From UBA11889 sp002313255 (lineage in GTDB: Bacteria; Pseudomonadota; Gammaproteobacteria; Pseudomonadales; Azotimanducaceae): 15,360 bases of DNA. The stretch spans positions 1-15,360 of the forward strand of contig CAJWQX010000062.1 in assembly GCA_913045265.1 (NCBI GenBank), read 5' to 3'. Positions 1 to 6,399 of the stretch are shown in pieces. A program made the translations under genes and the position numbers. Every line of letters begins with the position of its first letter. The first letter of the stretch is position 1. The notes below the pieces were generated by a model that searched no databases, was not told where the DNA came from, and saw only the letters and a program-made list of their open reading frames with translations.

Positions 1-507
1 GACTTCGTGGGATTCGTTGTTGTAGTCGTCGTCGAGTTTTTTCTGTAACCGTTTTCGGTACGGAATCGCGCCGGGGTAATGGCGCAGCACGGCGGTTTCG
101 ATGCGTGCGGCTTCGATAATGCTGAATAGCTTGCGAGCAAGGACCGAATATTCGAAATGCCGAAACAGAAGCTCCAGGTCTGATTCTCGATGTTGCTCCG
201 GAAGCTCGTGCTCTCGTAAATCGTCGCATTCGCGTCGAGCTTGATGGATGTCGAAGCGATAGGTACCAAATTCGCGGAAACCAAGCTGCTGCAGTATCAG
301 CCAACGATAGGTTGCGGCGTTACTTGCCGGGATTGAAAAATAGTCGATACTGCCGGGTAGATAGACGCTATACGCATCGTGGCTTGCCTCCGAAGCGTGC
401 GCGTTCGCATTGCTCCGCTCAGATAGATCGCGGATATGAAAGTAGCGTCCGGCAATGCCTTCGGCAAAGAGCGACAGAGGACGCTCCACCTCAGCGAGTG
501 TGGTCAC
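1..507 (-). CDS. CbbO/NorD-type VWA-family activator protein, N-terminal part (cut by window edge)
   Basis: The reading frame is open from a GTG at 507 down to the left edge (169 codons, no stop). The GTG overlaps the TGA of the upstream AAA+ gene in a GTGA junction, so the two are translationally coupled. The visible part is soluble and ends with a helical stretch including LLFRHFEYSVLARKLFSIIE and then RIE and YPG, the pattern I associate with the region ahead of the von Willebrand A domain in NorD and CbbO. The VWA domain with its MIDAS motif would lie beyond the edge and is not seen. Members of this family partner a MoxR-type ATPase to activate a metalloenzyme: Rubisco for CbbQO, cytochrome c NO reductase for NorQD. 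Here the co-transcribed genes are VOC proteins, so neither classic client is in view. The family call rests on this motif pattern and on the neighbour. Confidence 0.8.
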   Translation of the reverse strand, partial: MTTLAEVERPLSLFAEGIAGRYFHIRDLSERSNANAHASEASHDAYSVYLPGSIDYFSIPASNAATYRWLILQQLGFREFGTYRFDIHQARRECDDLREHELPEQHRESDLELLFRHFEYSVLARKLFSIIEAARIETAVLRHYPGAIPYRKRLQKKLDDDYNNESHEV

Positions 508-1322
508 GGCCAGATGACGTCGACGATGTCTGCGACAGCTTGTTGCACAGCGGCATCGTCGGACACGGCCTGCACAACGGCGATTTCCGACGCGCGTCTT
601 GGTTCGATGCCTCGCTTGATGAGTTCCCCTGCGTAAATCAATAGCCGAGTACTAACGCCTTCCTCGAAGCCATGTTCGCGAAGATTACGCACTTTGACGC
701 CGATGGTGGCCAAGCGTCCGGCAATTTCCGGATCGATGCCACTCTCATGCGCGATGATTTCTGCTTCTCGGTCTTCCGGCGGGTAGTCAAACGTCAGGCT
801 GACGAATCGTTGACGCGTGCTTGGTTTGAGGTCTTTTAGGATGCTTTGATAACCAGGGTTGTAAGAAATGATTAAGAGGAAATCTGCGTGCGCGGAAACG
901 ATTTCTGAGGTCTTATCGATGGGAAGTACGCGTCGATGATCTGTTAATGAGTGAATCAAAACCGTCGTATCCTTCCGCGCTTCAACGATCTCGTCGAGGT
1001 AACAGAGCGCACCGGTTCGTACCGCTTGGGTAAGAGGCCCGTCTTGCCAGATGGTTTCATCCCCCTTTAGAAGATAGCGACCCACTAGGTCCGTGGCGGT
1101 GAGGTCTTCGTGACAAGACACCGTGACCAGCGGTTGGGTTAACGCGTGACGATCTGATTCGGTCTGGCAATAGAGTCGCCAAGTCATGTGTTCGACGAAA
1201 CGGGTTTTACCGCACCCGGTGGGCCCTTTGAGCAATACCGGAAGACGACTCTGGTACGCAGCTTCGAACGCCTCGATCTCGTCGCCTAGTGGCAGATAAT
1301 AAGGTTCCTCTTGCAACGACAC
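504..1322 (-). CDS. MoxR-family AAA+ ATPase of the CbbQ/NirQ/NorQ group
   Basis: 272 residues, the normal length for CbbQ/NorQ. Visible motifs are the opening PYYLPLGDEIEAFEAAY, Walker A GPTGCGKT (33-40), the HEDLTATDLVGRYLL block (71-85), Walker B CYLDEI (107-112), the EARKDTT and LTDHRR segments (114-131), sensor-1 SYNPGYQS (153-160) and the arginine-finger region STRQRF (168-173). All catalytic elements look intact. In known systems a hexamer of this ATPase remodels a target enzyme together with a VWA partner (CbbO or NorD), which here follows with a 4-bp overlap. The start is GTG at 1322, only 3 bases after the stop of the two-module VOC gene. Nothing for Rubisco or NO reductase is nearby, so I do not assign cbbQ or norQ; the client is more likely one of the co-transcribed VOC proteins (inference). 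Confidence 0.93.
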   Translation of the reverse strand: MSLQEEPYYLPLGDEIEAFEAAYQSRLPVLLKGPTGCGKTRFVEHMTWRLYCQTESDRHALTQPLVTVSCHEDLTATDLVGRYLLKGDETIWQDGPLTQAVRTGALCYLDEIVEARKDTTVLIHSLTDHRRVLPIDKTSEIVSAHADFLLIISYNPGYQSILKDLKPSTRQRFVSLTFDYPPEDREAEIIAHESGIDPEIAGRLATIGVKVRNLREHGFEEGVSTRLLIYAGELIKRGIEPRRASEIAVVQAVSDDAAVQQAVADIVDVIWP

Positions 1323-1325
1323 GGA

Positions 1326-2192
1326 CTACTCAGGGACGAAAGCGTCGCGCCCACTCCTGTAATTGAAAAAAGATTGTGCCGGATTTCGATTCACCAGATT
1401 GCGCTTGAACATGGGGTGGTGAAGGCTCCGTACTTCGTGTTCGATTTCTGTGAGGAATTCCCCGTTGTTCGGGTCGACGATCCGTTGGAATCGGTACTGG
1501 TGCTGATCGGATTCTTCGGTAATCAACCCGTTCTCAGCCAAGTAGGTATGGGGTTTCGAGAAATTCGACACATAAATAGCGATGTGATGCCCATCGTATT
1601 CGGCGATTTCCTCGTCGGTCTCGTCAAAGACAAACTGCTGATCCGTACCCATCGAAACGACCGCGCGTGCACCTTCGTTGTCTTCGATTTGTTCGGCGGG
1701 TGTCTCCAGGACTTCGCGATAAAAGCGAGCGATCCCGGCGGTGGTTCCGGGTGGAACGTCCATTACGGCCAAGGGAATGCCGAGGCTCATATCGCCGTGT
1801 TGGCCGGGTCCATAGACATGGATTTGGTTTCCCCATGGACAGGTGACTGCAATGTAATCTTTTTTCTCCTCCCAAGTGAACTCCGAGCCTTGCATTGGCT
1901 TGTCGATGAATTTAAAGCGGCGTTTCAAATCCTCCAGATCCGGGACGACCACAACGATGTGTCCGCGAAATTTTTGGGCATTGTTTTTTGGTAGATGGAA
2001 TTGCTGTCCGCCCGCGTTGATCCACATATTAAAGGTGCCAAAATCGATATAGGGGTCACGCGTAAAGCCAAGGCCGGAAACGTAAAAAAGAGCCGCTAAC
2101 TGTTGATCAGGAACGGTCAGATTGACATGCTCCATGTTGAGGATATTGCCGACATTCTCTTCTGCGCGGTTGAATTCAGCCGCCTCGCTCAC
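1326..2192 (-). CDS. Two-module VOC (glyoxalase/extradiol dioxygenase-like) protein
   Basis: 288 residues from a GTG at 2192 that overlaps the TGA of the preceding VOC gene (GTGA). A longer frame running up to 2372 only overlaps that gene and is rejected as a start. Module 1 begins at about residue 20 (EHVNLTVPD) and contains QQFHLPK (63-69), GHIVVVVPD (77-85) and GNQIHVYGPG (121-130). Module 2 begins at about residue 139 and contains QQFVFDE (185-191), GHHIAIYVS (201-209) and EFLTEIEHE (245-253). Such paired beta-alpha-beta-beta-beta modules are typical of extradiol ring-cleavage dioxygenases and other VOC metalloenzymes. Candidate metal ligands are H22, H66, H78, H125, H202/H203 and E249/E251, but which module holds the metal cannot be decided by eye. 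It is the second gene of the VOC-VOC-AAA+-VWA operon. The substrate is unknown. Confidence 0.85.
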   Translation of the reverse strand: MSEAAEFNRAEENVGNILNMEHVNLTVPDQQLAALFYVSGLGFTRDPYIDFGTFNMWINAGGQQFHLPKNNAQKFRGHIVVVVPDLEDLKRRFKFIDKPMQGSEFTWEEKKDYIAVTCPWGNQIHVYGPGQHGDMSLGIPLAVMDVPPGTTAGIARFYREVLETPAEQIEDNEGARAVVSMGTDQQFVFDETDEEIAEYDGHHIAIYVSNFSKPHTYLAENGLITEESDQHQYRFQRIVDPNNGEFLTEIEHEVRSLHHPMFKRNLVNRNPAQSFFNYRSGRDAFVPE

Positions 2193-2737
2193 GGTTGACC
2201 CCCTTCCCGCCGCGCCAGATGCGACGAGCGTTCCTCGTAATAATCGTTGATGGGCCCGAATTCGGACGCGCCCTCGAACGCCGTTTGAGTGGCGTTGACG
2301 ATATCGTCGGTCGCCATGGTTGGATCCCAGGGACCCCCCTGTGGCTGGGCCACGTGCCACGGGGTATCGCAAAAAATTTCGATGCCGTTGTCTTCTGGAT
2401 CATTGAAATACACCGACCAGGCATTACCGTGCGTGATCGGCATAATATTGGAGACGCGGTCGTCCTTAGTAAGCACCTGGTGCATCGTCTTCACAGTATC
2501 GAGATCGTCGACTCGAAAGGCGAAATGAGCGACGTTGTTGCTGCGACCGCTCTGTTCTCGTGTTGCGGAGAAGCCCAACTGATGATGGTCGGTCTCGACC
2601 TGGCTTAAAAAGACAAATTCGTTCCCGCCAACATCGCCTCGATCTGTGACCTCAAAACCGAGAACGTTCGTGTAGAAATCGACCATTGCTTCCATATCGG
2701 TGACGTGAACGAAAGCGTGGGACCATCTAAGTTGCAT
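2189..2737 (-). CDS. Single-domain VOC protein, catechol 2,3-dioxygenase/glyoxalase-like
   Basis: 182 residues from ATG at 2737 (MQLRWSHAFVHVTD); the frame extends upstream but the VOC fold starts here, and AAGG lies about 9 bases ahead of the ATG. Domain landmarks are SHAFVHVTDMEAMVDFYTNV (6-25), LGFEVTDRG (26-34), HHQLGF (51-56), VAHFAFRVDDLDTV (69-82), and HGNAWSVYFNDPEDNGIEIF (103-122) followed by CDTPWHVAQPQGGPWDP. H7, H71 and E120 sit where type I extradiol dioxygenases place their 2-His-1-carboxylate iron ligands, so a mononuclear metal enzyme is likely; H51/H52 are at the remaining usual ligand strand. A tail of about 45 residues after the fold is polar and low in motif content. First gene of the operon. 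Reaction and substrate cannot be read from the sequence. Confidence 0.88.
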   Translation of the reverse strand: MQLRWSHAFVHVTDMEAMVDFYTNVLGFEVTDRGDVGGNEFVFLSQVETDHHQLGFSATREQSGRSNNVAHFAFRVDDLDTVKTMHQVLTKDDRVSNIMPITHGNAWSVYFNDPEDNGIEIFCDTPWHVAQPQGGPWDPTMATDDIVNATQTAFEGASEFGPINDYYEERSSHLARREGGQP

Positions 2738-2800
2738 GACGTGGTGCCTTATCGCAGGGAGCGTTGCATCAGAGTACTCCAAAACGCCATAGTTGAGCAC

Positions 2801-3904
2801 ATGGAAGAAATCGATACCGACAGACTTCTTGACGCGATCACGGCCGTGGTCCCGCCGGTGCTTGCCGCGTTGGAAACGCTAGCGTATGTGAGCCGTCACT
2901 TGCACCCGCCCAATGTTGCGTCGCTCGCGGACGCAGCGAGCCAAGCGGTGGTGCCGGTTCGTGAAGGTATGGACGTGTTCAAAAGTGTGGCTCTGCCGGA
3001 TCATCTGGCCCAGTTTGCGGTTCACCTCGAAAAAGTGGTCGACGAGGTCTGTCTTGCGTGCGACGGTCTGGCGCAGAGTGTGGAGGATCCGAATGGCCTC
3101 ATGGGCGCATATCGGGCCTTGCGTCACCAGACCCGTGCCGTCGAAGCGTTGTATCCCATCGCGTTGATGCTTCCCCCCGTCGGTCGTTTTTTTATTGAAG
3201 AAGGTCTGCGAGAAAATAAGGCGTTAGCGGCAAAATTAGCAGATGTGGATCCGGCCCGAGACAACGTCGGCATCATTCATGCAGGAAACGAAAAAGGCAC
3301 CCGCGGTGGGTTTTCGATGTATGTCCCCGAGTACTACCAGGAGTCGGACGCATGTCCATTGATCGTGGCGTTGCATGGAGGATCCGGACACGGACGGGAC
3401 TTCCTATGGACTTGGGTTCGGGAAGCGAGAAGTCGCGGCGCTATCCTGATCAGCCCGACCGCGATGGGTGACACATGGTCATTGATGGGTCCGGACATCG
3501 ATAGCGCGAATATTGATCGCATGGTGCAACACGTCGGTGAGCGTTGGAACATGGATCCATCGAAGAGATTACTGACGGGGATGAGCGATGGTGGCACGTT
3601 TACCTACGTCTCCGGGTTACGGGATGAATCTCCGTTTACGCACCTCGCGCCGAGTTCGGCGAGTTTCCATCCCATGCTGCTTGAGGGCTATACGAGTGCC
3701 CGCATGAGCAACCTACCGATATATATCGTGCATGGCGTACTCGATTGGATGTTCCCAGTCGACGTCGCTCGTGCCGCTGACGCGGCCTTGCGTGCGGCCG
3801 GTGCCAGGGTGATTTATCGAGAAATCGACGACCTTTCCCATACCTACCCCCGAGACGAAAATCCTCGCATCATGGATTGGTTGCTAGCGGCCAACTCTTC
3901 TTAG
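2801..3904 (+). CDS. Alpha/beta hydrolase (predicted phospholipase/carboxylesterase) with helical N-terminal domain
   Basis: 367 residues from ATG at 2801 (MEEIDTDRLLDA); the frame runs further upstream but that part overlaps the divergent VOC gene and its leader. Residues 1 to about 150 are predicted mainly helical and match no hydrolase fold I recognise. The core follows: GGFSMYVPEYY (169-179), LIVALHGGSGHGRD (187-200, oxyanion-hole HGG), the nucleophile elbow GMSDGG (S262), VHGVLDWMFP with probable acid D315, and DDLSHTYPRDE with catalytic H347. Triad order and spacing fit the esterase D, polyhydroxybutyrate depolymerase and phospholipase group. No signal peptide or membrane segment is seen, so it is probably cytoplasmic. 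It is transcribed away from the VOC operon across a 63-bp gap. The substrate is unknown. Confidence 0.88.
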   Translation: MEEIDTDRLLDAITAVVPPVLAALETLAYVSRHLHPPNVASLADAASQAVVPVREGMDVFKSVALPDHLAQFAVHLEKVVDEVCLACDGLAQSVEDPNGLMGAYRALRHQTRAVEALYPIALMLPPVGRFFIEEGLRENKALAAKLADVDPARDNVGIIHAGNEKGTRGGFSMYVPEYYQESDACPLIVALHGGSGHGRDFLWTWVREARSRGAILISPTAMGDTWSLMGPDIDSANIDRMVQHVGERWNMDPSKRLLTGMSDGGTFTYVSGLRDESPFTHLAPSSASFHPMLLEGYTSARMSNLPIYIVHGVLDWMFPVDVARAADAALRAAGARVIYREIDDLSHTYPRDENPRIMDWLLAANSS

Positions 3905-3922
3905 AACTGACCCAGTTGTTTT
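3905..3922 (+). terminator. Weak candidate terminator hairpin after the hydrolase gene
   Basis: AACTG-ACC-CAGTT forms a 5-bp stem with a 3-base loop directly after the hydrolase stop codon and is followed by GTTTT. The stem is short and A+T-rich, so this is only a weak intrinsic terminator for the plus strand. Read on the minus strand there is no U-tract after the stem. Confidence 0.25.
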
Positions 3923-3936
3923 GAGGAGACAGGTTT

Positions 3937-4227
3937 TTAGGCGTCGGCTTCCGCGGTCACCGGATCGATCATCTTACGTACCGGAGTGACCACCGACGCG
4001 GGAAAGCCGCTGCGTTCGGAATGTTCTTGGATCAGCGTTGGGTCGTCAGCAATATAAATACAGAATGTTTTATCCCCAGCGACGTAAGAGTGTTCCCATT
4101 GGATGTTCTTATGTTCGCTTTTCATCGCCGCGAGGACCTCGTTTGATTTCGAGGCTGCGTCCCGAAGTGCATCTCGCTCCGCTGAGCCAATTTCGGGAAT
4201 ATCCCGTTCGATCACGTACCTAGGCAT
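3937..4227 (-). CDS. DUF4242 family small protein
   Basis: 96 residues, the usual length of DUF4242 proteins, which form a small ferredoxin-like alpha/beta fold. The start MPRYVIERDIPEIG and the IQWEHSYVAGDKTFCIYIAD block (43-62) are characteristic, as is the closing VVTPVRKMIDP. A strong Shine-Dalgarno AGAGGAAGGA precedes ATG 4227. A Streptomyces member of this family has been described as nickel-binding (from memory); whether this one binds a metal is not visible, although H39, H45, C56 and H69 are available. It is the last gene of the ABM-GST-DUF4242 operon, 26 bases after the GST stop. Function remains unknown. Confidence 0.85.
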   Translation of the reverse strand: MPRYVIERDIPEIGSAERDALRDAASKSNEVLAAMKSEHKNIQWEHSYVAGDKTFCIYIADDPTLIQEHSERSGFPASVVTPVRKMIDPVTAEADA

Positions 4228-4253
4228 TAGTCCTTCCTCTTTGTCCGAATGAA

Positions 4254-4883
4254 TTAAGCACCGGCACTGACTGAAAAATTCAGTGCGGCGGCGGTTTTAT
4301 ACGCTGGTCGTTCGTGCAGTGTAGCTCGGTATTCGTTTAAGTTGTCAGCGAGTTCAAAATCGTAAGCATGGGCCCAGTCCAGGCAAGACGTTAACAAAAT
4401 GTCGACACCGGAAAAGCTTTCGCCGACGGCGTATTCACTGTCACCAAGTTTCATCTCGGCCCATCGAATTTGTTTATTGAACCCGTCGCGCGCTGCTCGT
4501 AAGGCTTCTGGCGCGTTTCCATACAAGTGTGCAAGGTCATTGTGACGACGGATGATGTAAAGCGTGTGGGCGTCGAGCTCCATCAAAATGTAGGACGTCC
4601 ATTCATCGTAGCGTGCCCGTTCGCGACTGCCGGACGTCGGTGTGAGCAGACCGTGTTTGTCCCCCAAATAGGTCACGATGGCCGCGCTTTCCGTTAGCAC
4701 GAAATCGTCGTCGACCAATACGGGTATCTTTTCTTTGGAGTTTAAGCGCTGAAACGTTTCCCCTTGCGTTTCGCCGGTTCGCGATCCGATTAATTTGGGT
4801 TCGTAGTCGAGGCCGAGTTCGTGCAGTGCCCAATGCACACGAATCGTCCTGCCTGTCCCACCGCCCCATACCGTAATCGTCAT
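4254..4883 (-). CDS. Glutathione S-transferase family protein
   Basis: 209 residues from ATG at 4883, one base after the stop of the ABM gene, with AAGG about 9 bases ahead; a longer frame to 4991 lies inside the ABM gene and is rejected. Residues 1-80 are the thioredoxin-like domain: MTITVWGGGTGRTIRVHWAL, the cis-proline loop KEKIPVLVDD (P54) and the glutathione-binding LTESAAIVTYL (63-73, E65-S66). The rest is the helical C-terminal domain with GESFSGVDILLTSCLDW, the N-capping-box region typical of GSTs. The helix-1 start, where the activating Ser, Cys or Tyr usually sits, reads GGTGRT, so the catalytic residue is unclear. Glutathione conjugation, isomerisation or peroxidase activity are all possible. 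Cytoplasmic. Confidence 0.9.
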   Translation of the reverse strand: MTITVWGGGTGRTIRVHWALHELGLDYEPKLIGSRTGETQGETFQRLNSKEKIPVLVDDDFVLTESAAIVTYLGDKHGLLTPTSGSRERARYDEWTSYILMELDAHTLYIIRRHNDLAHLYGNAPEALRAARDGFNKQIRWAEMKLGDSEYAVGESFSGVDILLTSCLDWAHAYDFELADNLNEYRATLHERPAYKTAAALNFSVSAGA

Positions 4884-4884
4884 C

Positions 4885-5187
4885 TCAAGGCCTTGGCAAC
4901 TCACGTTCAACTTCGTAGAAATGAACCTCGGCATTCGCTGGTGGATGTTCTGATAGGGCAGTCTGGAATTCGCCCATGTGTGATGAGGCAAAGTGAACGC
5001 GCAGCGCGTCCATGCTTTCCCACCTCTCGGTGATTCGAATGGTGCCGGGTTCGTTCACCTCGACCGAGAACGTGTAGTCGAAGCAACCGTTCTCTTCACG
5101 GCTCGCTTGTTCCATTGCAGCGAGTACGGGTTTGAGCGCGTCAATGTGGACGTCGGTTAGTTCCAGACGACCGTTTACAATGATCAT
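4885..5187 (-). CDS. Antibiotic biosynthesis monooxygenase (ABM) domain protein
   Basis: 100 residues from ATG at 5187, chosen because GAGGAG lies 7 bases upstream; a longer frame to 5244 has no such site. The fold is readable: beta strand MIIVNGRLELTDVHIDAL, then helix and loop AAMEQASREENGCFDYTFSV, NEPGTIRITERWESMDALRV, HFASSHMGEFQ and a last strand AEVHFYEVERE. ENGCFDYTF and the RITERWES block are typical of this ferredoxin-like family, which includes cofactor-free quinol and anthrone oxygenases (YgiN, ActVA-Orf6) and IsdG-type heme enzymes. It acts as a dimer in characterised relatives. As the first gene of an operon with a GST and a DUF4242 protein it may take part in quinone or electrophile handling (inference). 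Confidence 0.87.
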   Translation of the reverse strand: MIIVNGRLELTDVHIDALKPVLAAMEQASREENGCFDYTFSVEVNEPGTIRITERWESMDALRVHFASSHMGEFQTALSEHPPANAEVHFYEVERELPRP

Positions 5188-5278
5188 GGGCCACTCCTCT
5201 ATTAGCCGTTTTCGGTTCGTTATCTCGAACAGAAACTGGGGCAAGAATCGATCATACCAAGGCTTTTAACTGTATAAA
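5188..5278 (-). promoter_or_regulatory. Leader and promoter candidate of the ABM-GST-DUF4242 operon
   Basis: On the minus strand an extended -10, TGG-TATGAT, lies at 5259-5251. TTTATA (4 of 6 to consensus) sits 16 bases upstream at 5278-5273 as the -35. The -35 hexamer is inside the LexA box at 5268-5287. The remaining leader of about 55 bases ends in the Shine-Dalgarno GAGGAG. This is the best promoter match I can find for the operon; it is not a strong -35. Confidence 0.5.
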
Positions 5279-5287
5279 TATACAGTT
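5268..5287. promoter_or_regulatory. LexA (SOS) box
   Basis: AACTGTATAAATATACAGTT is a near-perfect palindrome (8-bp arms) with the CTG-N10-CAG layout and an A+T-only centre, close to the gammaproteobacterial LexA consensus TACTGTATATATATACAGTA. It lies 23 bases ahead of the radical SAM start. The hexamer TATAAA at 5273-5278 could serve as that gene's -10, placing the box directly on the promoter. A further TACAGTT repeat lies at 5292-5298. Binding by LexA is inferred from the match. Confidence 0.85.
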
Positions 5288-5310
5288 ATCCTACAGTTCC
5301 TCGTGAGACC

Positions 5311-6399
5311 GTGGCCGTGAACGAAAAAAAACTCCACAAGGGTCGAGGAGCGATCTCCAATCCCGCATCACGGTTCGACTCGCACGTGAGCGAGCCCGTG
5401 GATGATGGTTGGAACGAGGTTGAATCGGCGGATATCAGCTCGAGCGCACCGAAAACAAAGTTTTTCCCTGACCAGACGCGGAACATCATCGCAACCAATA
5501 AATCCCCTGACATTCCGTTCGATCGATCCATTAACCCCTATAAGGGTTGCGAACATGGTTGTGTGTACTGCTATGCCCGTCCGACGCATGCGTTTTTGGG
5601 ACTGTCCCCAGGACTCGACTTTGAAACTCATATTTTCTACAAGACCGAGCCTGCGGCGCGGCTGGGTGAAGCACTCGAACGGCGTGGATACAAGGTACGA
5701 CCGATTGCTATGGGAACCAATACCGACCCGTATCAACCCGGTGAGCGGCAGCTCGGTATTACACGGGAGATCTTGAAGACGCTGTTAAGGTACCGTCACC
5801 CTGTCACGCTCGTCACTAAAAGCACGCTGATATTGCGGGATCTCGATATTTTGGCGGAGCTGGCAACGCTCGGACTTGTCCAGGTATCTGTCAGCGTTAC
5901 GACGCTCAATAACGCGTTGAAAACGGCTTTGGAGCCACGTACGGCGGGCCCACGGGCACGGCTGCGAGTCCTCGATTCTCTTCACCAAGCGCGCGTCCCG
6001 GTCGGGGCCATGATTGCTCCCGTAATCCCTTGCATCAACGACAATGAGCTTGAGGATATTGTTGCGGCGGTTTCCAAGGCTGGCGCTTCAACGGTCGGCT
6101 ATATTCTGTTAAGGCTTCCGCTTGAGGTTGAGGATCTGTTCGTGGAGTGGCTTCAGCGGCATTATCCGAATCGCGCGGACCGCGTCATGAGTCACATCCG
6201 CGCGATGAGAGGCGGTGTTGCTTATCGGGCTGAGTGGGGTACGAGGATGCGGGGCCAAGGAACGTATGCTGACCTGCTAGCCAGGCGCTTCGAATTGGCG
6301 ACGAAAAGAGCGGGTCTTGGGACTGACCTGTCGGTACCATTGCGAACGGATTTATTTCGGCCAACGAACGATCAGCTCAGTTTGTTCGGGAATCCCTGA
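5311..6399 (+). CDS. PA0069-family radical SAM protein (spore photoproduct lyase-like)
   Basis: 362 residues, the usual length for this family. The start is GTG at 5311 (a second in-frame GTG at 5317 is equally possible; only a weak GTGAGA precedes them). KGRGAISNPASRF near the N-terminus is a family signature. The radical SAM cluster motif is CEHGCVYC (C80, C84, C87) after INPYKG, followed by YARPTHAFLGLSPGLDFE. GTNTDPYQPGE and VTKSTLILRDLDIL are further family blocks that would line the SAM-binding barrel. It is related to SplB, which repairs a UV-induced thymine lesion, but the substrate of PA0069-type proteins is not firmly known to me. The LexA box upstream supports a DNA-damage role. 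Its last 23 bases overlap the end of the convergent permease gene. Confidence 0.92.
   Translation: MAVNEKKLHKGRGAISNPASRFDSHVSEPVDDGWNEVESADISSSAPKTKFFPDQTRNIIATNKSPDIPFDRSINPYKGCEHGCVYCYARPTHAFLGLSPGLDFETHIFYKTEPAARLGEALERRGYKVRPIAMGTNTDPYQPGERQLGITREILKTLLRYRHPVTLVTKSTLILRDLDILAELATLGLVQVSVSVTTLNNALKTALEPRTAGPRARLRVLDSLHQARVPVGAMIAPVIPCINDNELEDIVAAVSKAGASTVGYILLRLPLEVEDLFVEWLQRHYPNRADRVMSHIRAMRGGVAYRAEWGTRMRGQGTYADLLARRFELATKRAGLGTDLSVPLRTDLFRPTNDQLSLFGNP

Noticed and set aside
504..1322. Assignment as true cbbQ or norQ
   Set aside because: No Rubisco or NO reductase gene is visible; motifs only place it in the shared CbbQ/NirQ/NorQ group.
2193..2372. 60-residue N-terminal extension of the two-module VOC protein
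   Set aside because: It lies wholly inside the upstream VOC gene; the GTG at 2192 in a GTGA junction fits the operon and the start of the fold.
2772..2779. GAGTACTC palindrome between the VOC and hydrolase starts
   Set aside because: Only 8 bp long with no second copy; expected by chance at this frequency.
2705..2800. 32-residue N-terminal extension of the hydrolase
   Set aside because: It would overlap the divergent VOC start and leave no promoter space; the ATG at 2801 is preceded by GAG at a usable distance.
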